Assembly: GCA_024641245.1 (NCBI GenBank)
Contig: JAHEDK010000013.1
Location: 1 to 64,000, forward strand
Direction of reading: 5' to 3'
DNA from: Actinomycetes bacterium
Lineage (GTDB): Bacteria > Actinomycetota > Acidimicrobiia > Spongiisociales > JAHEDJ01
Length of the DNA stretch: 64,000 nucleotides
Position numbers and translations under genes: made by a program. The notes under the pieces are model-generated. The model was not told the origin of the DNA, did not search any database, and saw only the letters and a program-made list of their open reading frames with translations. Positions 37,598 to 46,997 of this stretch are shown here, in pieces (position 1 is the stretch's first letter; each line of letters begins with the position of its first letter).

Positions 37598-39214
37598 GTG
37601 CAGTCGACTCACAAGGTGTTCAATCAGCCGCTACCACTCGTCGACTACGACCCCTTCACCAGCGATCGGGCACTTGCCGAACATCTGGCCCGGTACCCAG
37701 TTCAATGGGCAACTGAGACCTTTGCCCGGTTCGGTGCCAGAATCGGTTCGGCGGAAGTGATCGAGTGGGGATTCCAGGCCAATCGATCAGACCCGGTGCT
37801 GCATACTCACGATCCAGCAGGACATCGTATCGATGAGGTCGCCTTCCACCCGGCGTACCACTCACTTATGGCGCTCTCGATGGAGTACGGCCTGCATTCG
37901 TTGCCGTGGGAGGGAGAACCGGGCGCATATGTGGCACGAGCCACTCTTTTCTCTCTGATGGCTCAGATCGAGGCCGGTCACGGTTGTCCAATCTCGATGA
38001 CCACGTCCGTGGTCCCCAGCCTCCGCAAACAGCCCGACCTCGCCGCCCGGTGGGAGCAGCGCCTGACCCGAACGTACGATCCGTCCGCACAGCCGGCGGA
38101 TCGCAAGACGGGAGTCACGTTCGGAATGGCCTTGACCGAGAAACAGGGTGGTTCCGACGTCAGGTCCAACACATCCACTGCCACCCCCATCGACGGCGGC
38201 TACTCGATCACGGGCCACAAGTGGTTTTGCTCTGCTCCGATGTCCGACGCCTTCCTGGTCCTGGCCGTCGCACCCGAAGGACTCACCTGTTTCCTCCTGC
38301 CCCGCTGGACCCCAGATGGTATGCGCAACAGCTTCACTATTCAGAGACTGAAAGACAAGCTCGGGAACCGCTCGAACGCTTCGAGTGAAGTCGAGTTCCA
38401 GGCAAGCTGGGCCGAACGGGTCGGTGACGAAGGAGACGGTGTCCGCGTTATCGTTGAGATGATCAATCACACGCGACTCGATTGTGTGCTTGGTTCGGCC
38501 GGCCTCATGCGACAGGCAGTTGCGCAGGCAACTCACCATGCTTCCCAGAGAACCGCGTTCGGGCGCCTGCTGGCCGCTCAGCCCGCCATGGTCAACGTCC
38601 TGGCCGACCTGGCTCTCGAATCTGAAGCCGCCACCGCGCTGATGCTGAGAGTGGCCGACGCGTTCGATAACAAGGACGGCGAGCAGCAGGAGTTGTTCCG
38701 CCGGATCGCCACCCCGGTCGGCAAGTACTGGGTAACAAAACGCACGCCCGGCCTGGCGTATGAGGCGCTCGAATGCCTGGGAGGAAATGGCTACGCCGAG
38801 GAGTCGATCATGCCGCGTATCTTCCGGGAGAGCCCCGTCAACGCGGTGTGGGAGGGTTCCGGCAACGTGATCGCCCTTGACGTGCTGCGGGCGCTTCGCA
38901 AATCACCGAACGTGGCAGAGGCTTTCCTGGCTGAGCTGAGGCTTGCGCAGGGCAGCGACTCGCGCTTCGATGCGGCGCTCGACCAGCTCAGTGAGTCGAT
39001 CCGCGGATTGGTATCCGAGTCGGAAGCACGCCGGGTCGTGGAGTCAATGGCGCTCCTCCTCCAGGCGTCACTCCTGATCAGGTCTGCGCCAACGGCGGTC
39101 GCAGAGGCATTCGTGTCGTCGAGGCTCACGAACGACCGGGGCGGCCTCTACGGAACACTTCCCGGCGGAGTTGATCAGCGCTTCATCCTCGAACGGGCAA
39201 CACCGGCGATGTGA
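37598..39214 (+). CDS. AidB-like acyl-CoA dehydrogenase
   Basis: The 538-aa flavoprotein has the long N-terminal domain of AidB (NQPLPLVDYDPFTSDRALAE), the FAD signature FGMALTEKQGGSDVRSNTST, SHGHKWFCSAP-type segment (ITGHKWFCSAPMSDAF) and the C-terminal ECLGGNGYAEESIMPRIFRE with the arginine/glutamate region. E. coli AidB belongs to the adaptive response to DNA alkylation; many actinobacterial members are uncharacterised. GTG start at 37598 follows AGGAGG. The order MFS-aidB suggests one unit. Confidence 0.88.
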   Translation: MQSTHKVFNQPLPLVDYDPFTSDRALAEHLARYPVQWATETFARFGARIGSAEVIEWGFQANRSDPVLHTHDPAGHRIDEVAFHPAYHSLMALSMEYGLHSLPWEGEPGAYVARATLFSLMAQIEAGHGCPISMTTSVVPSLRKQPDLAARWEQRLTRTYDPSAQPADRKTGVTFGMALTEKQGGSDVRSNTSTATPIDGGYSITGHKWFCSAPMSDAFLVLAVAPEGLTCFLLPRWTPDGMRNSFTIQRLKDKLGNRSNASSEVEFQASWAERVGDEGDGVRVIVEMINHTRLDCVLGSAGLMRQAVAQATHHASQRTAFGRLLAAQPAMVNVLADLALESEAATALMLRVADAFDNKDGEQQELFRRIATPVGKYWVTKRTPGLAYEALECLGGNGYAEESIMPRIFRESPVNAVWEGSGNVIALDVLRALRKSPNVAEAFLAELRLAQGSDSRFDAALDQLSESIRGLVSESEARRVVESMALLLQASLLIRSAPTAVAEAFVSSRLTNDRGGLYGTLPGGVDQRFILERATPAM

Positions 39215-39215
39215 C

Positions 39216-40187
39216 TCAGTTCCTACGCCGTCCGATTGCGATGCCGAGTAGGAGACCGAACAGGCCGGAGAGTGTCGCGCCTGCGGATACTTGGGCCTTC
39301 TCGTGCTGTTTGGGGGTCTGAGAAGCCGGTCGGATCACGGCGCCGGATCGAAGGTGCCCGGCATAGACCTTGGTGAGCTCGGCGCCGAAGAGGTAGACCT
39401 GCCACATCAAGTTGAAAAAGAAGAGCAGGATGGCGACGCCGCCGAGCGCACCCAGTGTGCCCTGGTTCCCCACCCGTCCGAGAATTGTTCCGACCAGGAA
39501 GGCGGCCGGGAGCCCGATCACGGCGGTGGCGGCACCACCACGTCGAGCTGCGCGCCAGGGAATCAATACCGCCGTCATCGTTTGAAACGTCAGGCCGACA
39601 ACTGCCACCAGCAGCACCACCGAAACAATCGGCACACTCCAGGCCAGAAGGGCTCGCAGCCAGCCCATAGCATCCGGCACGAGCGAACGATTCACATATT
39701 GGATGGCGGCAACCGCCACCACGGGGGCGATGACCAGCACTGCCAGTACTAGCGCCGACGCGAAGGCCACACTCCGCTTCCACAGCAACGCGGTCATGCC
39801 GGTCGTCCGAGCGGTTGGAACGTCGAAGATCTTGTTCAGCACTCCTTGCACCTGCAGGAAGATGCCCGAGGCTGAGAACACGGTGAGGGTGATACCGATG
39901 CCCAGTGAGGCACCAGCCTGGCGCTTGGCGACTTCGAGTAGATCGGAGATCTGGCTCGCCACAGTTTCACCTGCGGCAGTTTCGACCTGTCCGATAATAG
40001 AGTTCAACCGGTCGACGTCCTCGAAGACGAACCCGGCAATCGCGACTATGAGAAACATCATCGGCACCAACGAAAAGAGCGTGTAGAACGAAAGGGCGGC
40101 CGCGGCGCGACCCGCTTCATCCTCCCCGTAAGAGCGAGCCGCCTCCTTGAGCGCCTCGACTCCTCGCCGTATTCGTGCGGTATCCAT
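39216..40187 (-). CDS. YihY/BrkB family inner-membrane protein
   Basis: The 323-aa protein begins with an amphipathic helix and the family signature AAALSFYTLFSLVPMMFL (residues about 30-48), then five further membrane segments, with GGAATAVIGLPAAF and FFFNLMWQVYLFGAELTKVY near the end. It was once annotated as ribonuclease BN, wrongly. Function is unclear. The start at 40187 has a clear family N-terminus; the longer ORF does not. Confidence 0.87.
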   Translation of the reverse strand: MDTARIRRGVEALKEAARSYGEDEAGRAAAALSFYTLFSLVPMMFLIVAIAGFVFEDVDRLNSIIGQVETAAGETVASQISDLLEVAKRQAGASLGIGITLTVFSASGIFLQVQGVLNKIFDVPTARTTGMTALLWKRSVAFASALVLAVLVIAPVVAVAAIQYVNRSLVPDAMGWLRALLAWSVPIVSVVLLVAVVGLTFQTMTAVLIPWRAARRGGAATAVIGLPAAFLVGTILGRVGNQGTLGALGGVAILLFFFNLMWQVYLFGAELTKVYAGHLRSGAVIRPASQTPKQHEKAQVSAGATLSGLFGLLLGIAIGRRRN

Positions 40188-40203
40188 GATGATCTGCCGG
40201 GAA

Positions 40204-40236
40204 GAGTACCTTCGGGCGCACCACTGCGAAGTACTC
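40204..40236 (-). terminator. hairpin after nfnL
   Basis: GAGTACCTTCG (40204-40214) pairs with CGAAGTACTC (40227-40236) with one bulged C and a 12-nt loop, 26 nt past the nfnL stop on the minus strand. There is no T-run, so it is a weak or Rho-assisted terminator at best. Confidence 0.35.
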
Positions 40237-40261
40237 CCCTTCTTGCGTCGCCAAGGTGCCC

Positions 40262-41725
40262 TCAGCACCCAAATTCGACGCAAGAAAGGTCACCGGTGGC
40301 GAGATACCGGTTGATATCTGCGGCAGCGCGTCGTCCGGCCCCCATCGCCAGGATGACGGTGGCACCACCCGTCACGATATCGCCCCCCGCCCAGACACCC
40401 TTCTTGGTTGTGCGGCCGCTCGCCTCGTCGGCGACCACGGTGCCCCACTTCGTGAACACCAACCCGGGGGCGTTTCGCCTGAGCAAGGGGTTGGCACCGT
40501 TGCCGATCGCGATGACGGCCACGTCGATGTCTATCTCGTACTCCCCGCCCTCGACCGGGACGGGACGCCGGCGACCACTGTCGTCCGGTTCGCCGAGTTC
40601 CATCTGTTGGAGCCTGGCACTGGTGAGCCAGCCATCGTCCGTGCCGGAGAAACTCAGCGGGCTAGTCAGCAGTTTGAAGACAACACCTTCGTCTTTGGCG
40701 TGAATGATTTCCTCGACCCTGGCAGGCATTTGCTCTTCCGCCCGGCGATAGATGATGGAAGCTTCGGCCGCTCCGAGCCGGAGCGCCGTTCGCACTGCGT
40801 CCATGGCGGTATTGCCGCCACCGAAGACCGCCACCTTGTTGCCCCTCACGTCGAAGATCGGCGTATTCGACCCATCCTCGTAGGCACGCATCAGATTGAC
40901 TCTGGTGAGAAATTCGTTGGCGGAGTACACGCCAATGAGGTTCTCGCCGTCGATGTTCGTGAATTTCGGAAGGCCGGCGCCGACTCCGAGGAAGACCGCG
41001 TGGAATCCGTCTCGACCCAGCAGGGCGTTGATTGTGGTCGTCTGACCGATGACCGCGTTGGTAATGAACTCGACTCCCATCCGGCGTAGACCGTCGATCT
41101 CAGCTCGAACGATCTCCTTTGGTAGCCGGAATTCGGGAATCCCGTACACCAGCACCCCGCCGAGTTCGTGGAGCGCCTCAAATACCGTGACGTCGTGGCC
41201 GGCTTTGGCTAGATCGGTTGCACAGGCAAGGCCGGCCGGGCCTGAGCCCACGATGGCGATCTTCTTGCCGGTTCGTTCGGCCGGCACATCAACGACGGCG
41301 AGGCCGCTGAGCCGCTCATAGTCGGCTACGAACCGCTCGAGTGCCCCGATCGCGACGGACTCGCCCTTCTTGGTGAGAACACACGCCCCTTCACACTGGT
41401 TCTCCTGGGGGCAGACCCGACCGCAGATTGCCGGCAGCGAATTGTCGAGTTTGACGATCTGGGCGGCTTCTGCGAAGTGCCCCTCGGCGACCAGGCTCAC
41501 GAACAAATCGATCTTGATTCCGACCGGGCAACCTTCCATGCAAGTCGGCGTCTTGCACTCCAGGCACCGCATAGCTTCGAGCCTCGCCATGTCCTCCGTG
41601 AAGCCGAGATTGACCTCACTGAAGTTGCGGGCTCGGGCCGCCGCCTCTTGCTCTGGCATATGGAGTCGAGCGATTGCGCGACGTTCCCGCTTGGGTGGCC
41701 AGACATCTGGGACCTCGATCGTCAC
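40262..41725 (-). CDS. nfnL: NfnL: NADPH-dependent ferredoxin-NADP oxidoreductase large subunit (GltD-like)
   Basis: The 487-aa flavoprotein has two cysteine clusters at the N-terminus (CLECKTPTCMEGCPVG and AICGRVCPQENQCEGAC) holding [4Fe-4S] centres, a first dinucleotide fold (KKIAIVGSGPAGLACATDLA), VFGGGNTAMDAVRTALRLGA and the final GVWAGGDIVTGGATVILAMG. Alone it could be a glutamate synthase small subunit (GltD), but it is translationally coupled (GTGA) to an NfnS gene and no gltB is present, which points to the electron-bifurcating NfnSL transhydrogenase. Confidence 0.85.
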   Translation of the reverse strand: MTIEVPDVWPPKRERRAIARLHMPEQEAAARARNFSEVNLGFTEDMARLEAMRCLECKTPTCMEGCPVGIKIDLFVSLVAEGHFAEAAQIVKLDNSLPAICGRVCPQENQCEGACVLTKKGESVAIGALERFVADYERLSGLAVVDVPAERTGKKIAIVGSGPAGLACATDLAKAGHDVTVFEALHELGGVLVYGIPEFRLPKEIVRAEIDGLRRMGVEFITNAVIGQTTTINALLGRDGFHAVFLGVGAGLPKFTNIDGENLIGVYSANEFLTRVNLMRAYEDGSNTPIFDVRGNKVAVFGGGNTAMDAVRTALRLGAAEASIIYRRAEEQMPARVEEIIHAKDEGVVFKLLTSPLSFSGTDDGWLTSARLQQMELGEPDDSGRRRPVPVEGGEYEIDIDVAVIAIGNGANPLLRRNAPGLVFTKWGTVVADEASGRTTKKGVWAGGDIVTGGATVILAMGAGRRAAADINRYLATGDLSCVEFGC

Positions 41726-42555
41726 GTCTGGACCTGCTCGAGGAACTCCTCAAGACGGTTTCGCTCGAACCCGACGTACGCCTTGTTGCGCCTTTCCATC
41801 AGATCGAAATCGACCTCATGCGCATCGAATTCCGGGCCATCGACGCATGCAAATCGAGTTGCGCCGCCGACACTCACCCGGCATCCCCCGCACATCCCTG
41901 TGCCGTCCACCATGATCGGATTGAGACTCACGATCGTCTTGATGCCGAACGGCCGCGTGACGTCGGCGACGGCGCGCATCATGGGTATCGGTCCGATTGC
42001 CAGAACCAGGTCGAGGACTCTCCCCTCATCGATGAGCCCCTGCAGTTTCTGCGTGACGAACCCGTGAAAACCGTAGCTCCCATCATCGGTACATGGATAG
42101 ACCTCATCCGAAATATCCCGGAGCGCCGGTTCCATGATTACGTAATCCCGGGAACGACCGCCAACGATCGAAATCACGTAGTTGCCGGCGCGCTTGAGGG
42201 CGACCGCGGTCGGGTAGGCGATCGCAGTGCCCACTCCCCCACCGATCGCCACCGCCGTTCCGAAGTCTCGAATGTGGGATGGCATGCCCAAAGGTCCTGC
42301 GACGTCATGCATGAACTCCCCTGCTTCGAGCGTGTTCAGGTGCTTGGTGGTCTTACCGATACCCTGGACGATTACGGCAATCCAGCCTCCGGATGCGTCG
42401 CCGTCTGCGATGGTGAGGGGGATACGCTCACCATCGCCGGCTACGCGGAGTATGACGAACTGTCCGGCCTTGCGCGCTCGAGCGATCGACGGAGCCTCGA
42501 TGCGGAAGTACTTGACATCAGGAGCCAGAGAACGTGCCTCAAGGATTCGAAACAT
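41722..42555 (-). CDS. nfnS: NfnS: ferredoxin-NADP reductase small subunit
   Basis: The 277-aa protein has an FAD domain (GQFVILRVAGDGERIPLTIA, residues about 31-50), an NAD-binding domain starting VAIGGGVGTAIAYPTAVAL, and a C-terminal [2Fe-2S] motif GTGMCGGCRVSV with FACVDGPEFDAHEVDF. This is the family of NfnS and dihydroorotate dehydrogenase electron-transfer subunits. Together with NfnL it would reversibly oxidise reduced ferredoxin and NADH while reducing NADP+. It is the first gene of the pair. Confidence 0.88.
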   Translation of the reverse strand: MFRILEARSLAPDVKYFRIEAPSIARARKAGQFVILRVAGDGERIPLTIADGDASGGWIAVIVQGIGKTTKHLNTLEAGEFMHDVAGPLGMPSHIRDFGTAVAIGGGVGTAIAYPTAVALKRAGNYVISIVGGRSRDYVIMEPALRDISDEVYPCTDDGSYGFHGFVTQKLQGLIDEGRVLDLVLAIGPIPMMRAVADVTRPFGIKTIVSLNPIMVDGTGMCGGCRVSVGGATRFACVDGPEFDAHEVDFDLMERRNKAYVGFERNRLEEFLEQVQT

Positions 42556-42719
42556 GATTCAGCCCATCAGTCGACCGACATTCCTCATCATGCATATTGG
42601 CGGGCGACGGGGATCATTACCCAGTGACCAAGGTCCCAATGGCCTCTCCGTGCGACCCAAACGGAGTCAGAGAGCCATCGACATCACACGAGACCGCCCG
42701 ACGGCCGGCCGACGCGCCC

Positions 42720-44021
42720 CTACTGAAAAGCCCGGGGGCGCACGCCGAGCATCCAGGCGCCGGCGACGACCGCCGCCGCCGGAACGAAGGCGACACCTGT
42801 GACACCCGCAGTGACGAAACCGTCCAGAGCCAACCGGGCAAACCCCCACATGACGGTCAGCAGACCCGCCACCACGCCCAGGAACGCAACTGGTGTCGGA
42901 GCCCGGGGGTCTTCGAACCGCCCGAAGAGCCGTACCAGTCCGGTCAGCGGGAGAAGCAAAATGATGAACCACAAGGGGCGGGACCACCACCACCCGGCGC
43001 TGAGCGGCTCGATTCCAAAGCCGACTCCGTCGAGCCATAGCGCAAGTCCCAGAACCGACACCATCGAGGTCATGTGCCATAAAAAGACCGTCATTATCCG
43101 GCCGTTGCCGGCGATCACCGCTGCCCATGGGACAGGACGTTCGAGCCACATTGAAACGGGCCGGCTCAGCACCAGCATGACCCCGATCTGTAGTACGGAA
43201 AGCATCATGAGAGCGACCGTTGGAGGGAGATTGTTCGTCCACACGGCTCCCGGTACACCGACCATGCTGACCGGGTAGGGACCCGGGCCTGTCAACGCAA
43301 CGAGTCCGGCGAACCCGGCTCCTGCCAAAGCCACCGAGCCCACCCGGCTCAGTGGCAGCGCACCCCGTTGCCAGAGGACACCGAGCTGATGTATACCAAG
43401 CCAGACGAACAGGAAGTTGGTCCATCCGACCACCGGTACGCCCAATCCATGACTGAACCAGTCCACTGAGGCAGCAATGGAGAAGAGCCCGACCGGCACC
43501 ACCCATCCGAATCTGCGATCGAGTTCGATCATGATCGGAGCCAGAGCGACGACACCCACGTATACAGCCAGAAACCAGAGCGGAACCGCCACGACCTGCG
43601 TCCCCATCCGGAGGAGCCGCTCGTCCACTCCGGCCGTCACCAGGGCGAACGCCACGACCGCCCAGACGGCAGCGAGGATCATCGTCGGTCGGAGCAGTCT
43701 GGCCGTGCGACCTTGGAGCCAGGCGGCGTACCCGTGCCCGCGCCGCCGTCCCGCGGACCAGGAGACGGCATTGGCGAAACCTCCGACGATGAAGAAGACC
43801 GGCATTACTTGAAGAAGCCAGGTGACGTACTGCATCTTCGGTGCAGCAGCCAGCAGGTGATCGATCACAACCTCACCGTCACGAACGATCACGACCGCCA
43901 TCAACCAGTGGCCGAACACTACGACTGCGATCGAGAAGAGCCGAAGGAAATCGATGTAGCGATTTCGCTCCGGCGATGTCTGGTCGGCCATGGTCCTGGC
44001 TCGTTTCCACGTGGTCTGCAT
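42720..44021 (-). CDS. acyltransferase family (Acyl_transf_3) membrane protein
   Basis: The 433-aa protein has about ten membrane segments and the acyltransferase-3 start NRYIDFLRLFSIAVVVFGHW with the active-site His in the first helix, and RTARLLRPTMILAAVWAVVA. Members O-acylate sugars, lipids or exopolymers at the membrane. The ATG at 44021 has GGAGGAG 5 nt upstream, which favours it over an internal ATG at 43991. It is divergent from the TPM gene. Confidence 0.85.
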   Translation of the reverse strand: MQTTWKRARTMADQTSPERNRYIDFLRLFSIAVVVFGHWLMAVVIVRDGEVVIDHLLAAAPKMQYVTWLLQVMPVFFIVGGFANAVSWSAGRRRGHGYAAWLQGRTARLLRPTMILAAVWAVVAFALVTAGVDERLLRMGTQVVAVPLWFLAVYVGVVALAPIMIELDRRFGWVVPVGLFSIAASVDWFSHGLGVPVVGWTNFLFVWLGIHQLGVLWQRGALPLSRVGSVALAGAGFAGLVALTGPGPYPVSMVGVPGAVWTNNLPPTVALMMLSVLQIGVMLVLSRPVSMWLERPVPWAAVIAGNGRIMTVFLWHMTSMVSVLGLALWLDGVGFGIEPLSAGWWWSRPLWFIILLLPLTGLVRLFGRFEDPRAPTPVAFLGVVAGLLTVMWGFARLALDGFVTAGVTGVAFVPAAAVVAGAWMLGVRPRAFQ

Positions 44022-44175
44022 TGGCTCCTCCTGGATTCCGTACCCTCAGGAGACCAGATAGGAGGGGTTGCCGCATCGGGGGCCCACCCTGGTTCCCGGC
44101 TCGGGGATACCCGGGCTCTCTCCGGGTCCGCCGCCGGCGCGGCTAGCGTGATCGGTGGAACTTGAAAGGAGCCTC

Positions 44176-46503
44176 GTGCGGTTGCGGTTAGCCCTGACAT
44201 TTGCTCTGATGTCGACACTGCTCCCGGTGGCGGCATTCGCCCAGACGATTATTGAGTGTCCCGCGTTTGAAGGCATCACATGCGATGGCGCCGTCACCGA
44301 CACGACCGGGATGATCCAGGACGACGCCGCTCTGGAAGAAGCGGTAGGGCGTCTCGTTGCCACGTACGGGCACGAAACGGCGGTTGTCGTCGTCGACGGC
44401 ACAGGCGGCCGGTCGGTTGAGGAATTCGCAATCGACCTCGGGGACGCTTGGGGGGTTGGCGATCCACAGCGCAACGACGGGATCGTCATCGCCGTCGACC
44501 TCGCCTCACGTATCACGACCATCCAGCACGGGCCGGGCCTGAACGATGTGCCGCGAGATTTCGATTCGATCGCGGCTGTGGCCAACAGCTTTTTTGCAGC
44601 AGGGAACTTCGACGGTGGCCTGCTCGCCATCATCGGTTCCCTAGATGAGGCACTTGCTGCTTTCGCAGCCGGCGAAACAGGCTCGAGCGGCACGGTCGGT
44701 GATGTGATGGACGGCTTCACGCCCGATCAGACGACCACAGACAACGGGGACGGGCCGAATCTGGCGATCATCGGAGGAGCTCTTAGCGTGGCATTGCTCG
44801 GCGGCCTCGGGGTTACGGGCGCTGCAGTGCGGAGTCAGCGCCGCGCTCGCGCCCGTCGCCTGCGCAAGGAACTCATTGATGGAGAACTCGCCCGTCTCGA
44901 TGTTGCCGGACACGAACTCCCACTGCTGCGGGACTTCCTCATGGACGTTGAAGTCGCTACGACGGAGGCGCCGACTGCAGACATCGTCAGGGTCCTCAGC
45001 GATGTGGCCGAGGTACGGCGACCCGACCTCGATACTGCGGTTGAGGCCGCCCACCATCACCGGCTTCTCAACATGATCGACCGGGACCGAATGATGGGCG
45101 CTGCCGAGGTGCCCCTCGAGCTCCGCGTCGCAGGTGAAAGAGATGTGCTCGAGGGGGCAGTACAAGCCGCTGCCAGAGAATCACTGGAGATCGACCTCGA
45201 CGATACAACCAGCTTCGATGTGCGCCGCCAGGAGCTGACCCAACTCGTGGACGGGCTACGCCCCTACCGTGTGGCCGAGGCCAGGGCGCGGGTGGCGACC
45301 ACCGTGGATCAGCGACTGGTTGAGACCGCGATCGGGCATGCGCTGCTAACCGACCTCGGCGAGCGGTTCTTGAAGGCTGCTCCGGTACTCCGTGATAAGC
45401 CGCAGGTTGGTACGGCGGTGGAAACCCTGGAACTGGCGTATGCGACGGCGCGTACCAAGACAGACACTCTCGAGGCCCTCTATGCGCAGTTGCCTGCCTC
45501 GTCAGCTCGACCGGCGGTCGCCGCTGCGCTGGCCGACCTCGAAACCGACGCGGATCGGGCCTTTGCCCGCTATGAGCGGGTCCGGCAGGAGCTCGATGAC
45601 AAGGGGGCCGGCCTCAAGCAAGACGGGCTCGACGTCGCCGCAATTGCGGCCCTGCTGCTGCTCAACCGGGACGAAGGGTCCGTTCCCGAGTTCCTTGCCG
45701 CATACGGCCGGAATCGGGAAGAGGATCTCACCCCCGCAGAATCGGTCGAGTATGCCCTGGTCGGGCTCTCCAATCCTCGCAGGGTGGCCGCGATCCGTGA
45801 GCAATCGAAACGTTTGGGGCTTCCCGTCGCCATTACCGCTGCCCTACTCGAGCGACGTACCGACGGTGTGGCCGTCTATCACGAGTTGCTCGACGACCTG
45901 GCGGAGGCGGGCCTGACCGGCGATGCTCGCCGGACGATCGCCGGCATTCTCGCCGTGTCGCTCGAACCGGCCCAGGCGGTTCGCAGATGGTCGGAGGCCA
46001 GAGAGGAGTTGGTGGCACTGGGGCTGGAAGGATCCTACGCCGACATCGCGGCCGCCTTCGGCGCCTCCGATGCGCGCGGCCCTAGAGAGTTCGCGCTTGC
46101 CTACGCCGCCCAGCGCCAGGCACTTGCCCGATCCTCGATCGATGACGCCGACCGTTTCGCCCCCGAACTAGCCCATACAGGCACGTCGCGACAGACCGAT
46201 TCATGGACGGGACGTCCCATCCCAGCCAGATTCGGGTCATTCGATCCGTTCACTCTGCTGTTCTACCACTGGGTCATTACCGGCGGTCATTCAGGCAGCT
46301 ACGGATGGGAACCCGTCTATCACGATACGTCCTGGTCCAACGATACGAACTCGTGGTTCGGTGGGTTCTCGGGCGGCGGATTCGGCGGCGGCGGAGGCGG
46401 TAGTTCCAGCTGGGGCGGCAGCGGATGGAGTTCCGGCAGCTTCGGTGGATTCAGTGGAGGCGGGGGTTTTTCCGGGGGCGGGGGTGGATCGAGCGGCTGG
46501 TAA
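44176..46503 (+). CDS. TPM-domain membrane protein with Gly-rich tail
   Basis: The 775-aa protein has a signal peptide (LRLALTFALMSTLLPVAAFA), an extracytoplasmic TPM domain (about 25-165, ETAVVVVDGTGGRSVEEFAI, RNDGIVIAVDLASR), a membrane span (ALSVALLGGLGVTGAAV, about 205) and a long, mainly helical cytoplasmic region (about 220-700). The last 55 residues are Gly/Ser/Trp repeats ending SGGGGGSSGW, a tail typical of TPM/YgcG proteins. TPM domains are linked with membrane or photosystem repair and weak phosphatase activity. The GTG at 44176 has AAAGGAG 4 nt upstream. The helical middle is unusually long. Confidence 0.78.
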   Translation: MRLRLALTFALMSTLLPVAAFAQTIIECPAFEGITCDGAVTDTTGMIQDDAALEEAVGRLVATYGHETAVVVVDGTGGRSVEEFAIDLGDAWGVGDPQRNDGIVIAVDLASRITTIQHGPGLNDVPRDFDSIAAVANSFFAAGNFDGGLLAIIGSLDEALAAFAAGETGSSGTVGDVMDGFTPDQTTTDNGDGPNLAIIGGALSVALLGGLGVTGAAVRSQRRARARRLRKELIDGELARLDVAGHELPLLRDFLMDVEVATTEAPTADIVRVLSDVAEVRRPDLDTAVEAAHHHRLLNMIDRDRMMGAAEVPLELRVAGERDVLEGAVQAAARESLEIDLDDTTSFDVRRQELTQLVDGLRPYRVAEARARVATTVDQRLVETAIGHALLTDLGERFLKAAPVLRDKPQVGTAVETLELAYATARTKTDTLEALYAQLPASSARPAVAAALADLETDADRAFARYERVRQELDDKGAGLKQDGLDVAAIAALLLLNRDEGSVPEFLAAYGRNREEDLTPAESVEYALVGLSNPRRVAAIREQSKRLGLPVAITAALLERRTDGVAVYHELLDDLAEAGLTGDARRTIAGILAVSLEPAQAVRRWSEAREELVALGLEGSYADIAAAFGASDARGPREFALAYAAQRQALARSSIDDADRFAPELAHTGTSRQTDSWTGRPIPARFGSFDPFTLLFYHWVITGGHSGSYGWEPVYHDTSWSNDTNSWFGGFSGGGFGGGGGGSSSWGGSGWSSGSFGGFSGGGGFSGGGGGSSGW

Positions 46504-46562
46504 CCCGGCACGGCGACCCACGATCGGATACCCTTGCCTATCGGGACTCAATGGAGGTATGC

Positions 46563-46994
46563 ATGGCGACTATCAGTGACGTGGTAACCGAGAAGGGCTC
46601 GGACGTAGTTCGGATCGGACCGGACAATACGGTCTTCGAGGCAATTCGGGCAATGGTCGATGCGAACTGTGGTGCACTTCTGGTGACCGAAGACGACGAG
46701 ATCGCCGGCATTATCACCGAGCGTGACTATCTCCGCCGAATTGCTCTCGAGGGCCGGACGTCCAAAGAAACCCTCGTGAAGGAGATCATGAGCGCTCCGG
46801 TCTTGTACGTAGAGCCGTCCTGTGAGGTCGAAGAGGCCCTGGCTCTGATGACGGACCGTAGAATTCGTCACCTGCCGGTTGTCGCCGAGGACACCCTGAA
46901 GGGCATCGTGTCCATTGGCGATCTCGTTCGATTCCAGACGAAGGAACAGAGTTTCCACATCCAGTACCTCGAGGAATACATCTCAGCCCGGTAG
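46563..46994 (+). CDS. CBS-domain pair protein
   Basis: The 143-aa protein consists of two CBS domains: residues about 5-60 (VVRIGPDNTVFEAIRAMV, GIITERDYLRRIALEGR) and 70-130 (ILYVEPSCEVEEALALM type, RRIRHLPVVAEDTLKGIVSI). CBS pairs bind adenine nucleotides and often act as regulatory modules or, as stand-alone proteins, in redox and stress control. GGAGGT lies 4 nt before ATG 46563. It follows the TPM gene by 59 nt and may share its transcript. Confidence 0.9.
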   Translation: MATISDVVTEKGSDVVRIGPDNTVFEAIRAMVDANCGALLVTEDDEIAGIITERDYLRRIALEGRTSKETLVKEIMSAPVLYVEPSCEVEEALALMTDRRIRHLPVVAEDTLKGIVSIGDLVRFQTKEQSFHIQYLEEYISAR

Positions 46995-46997
46995 GCG

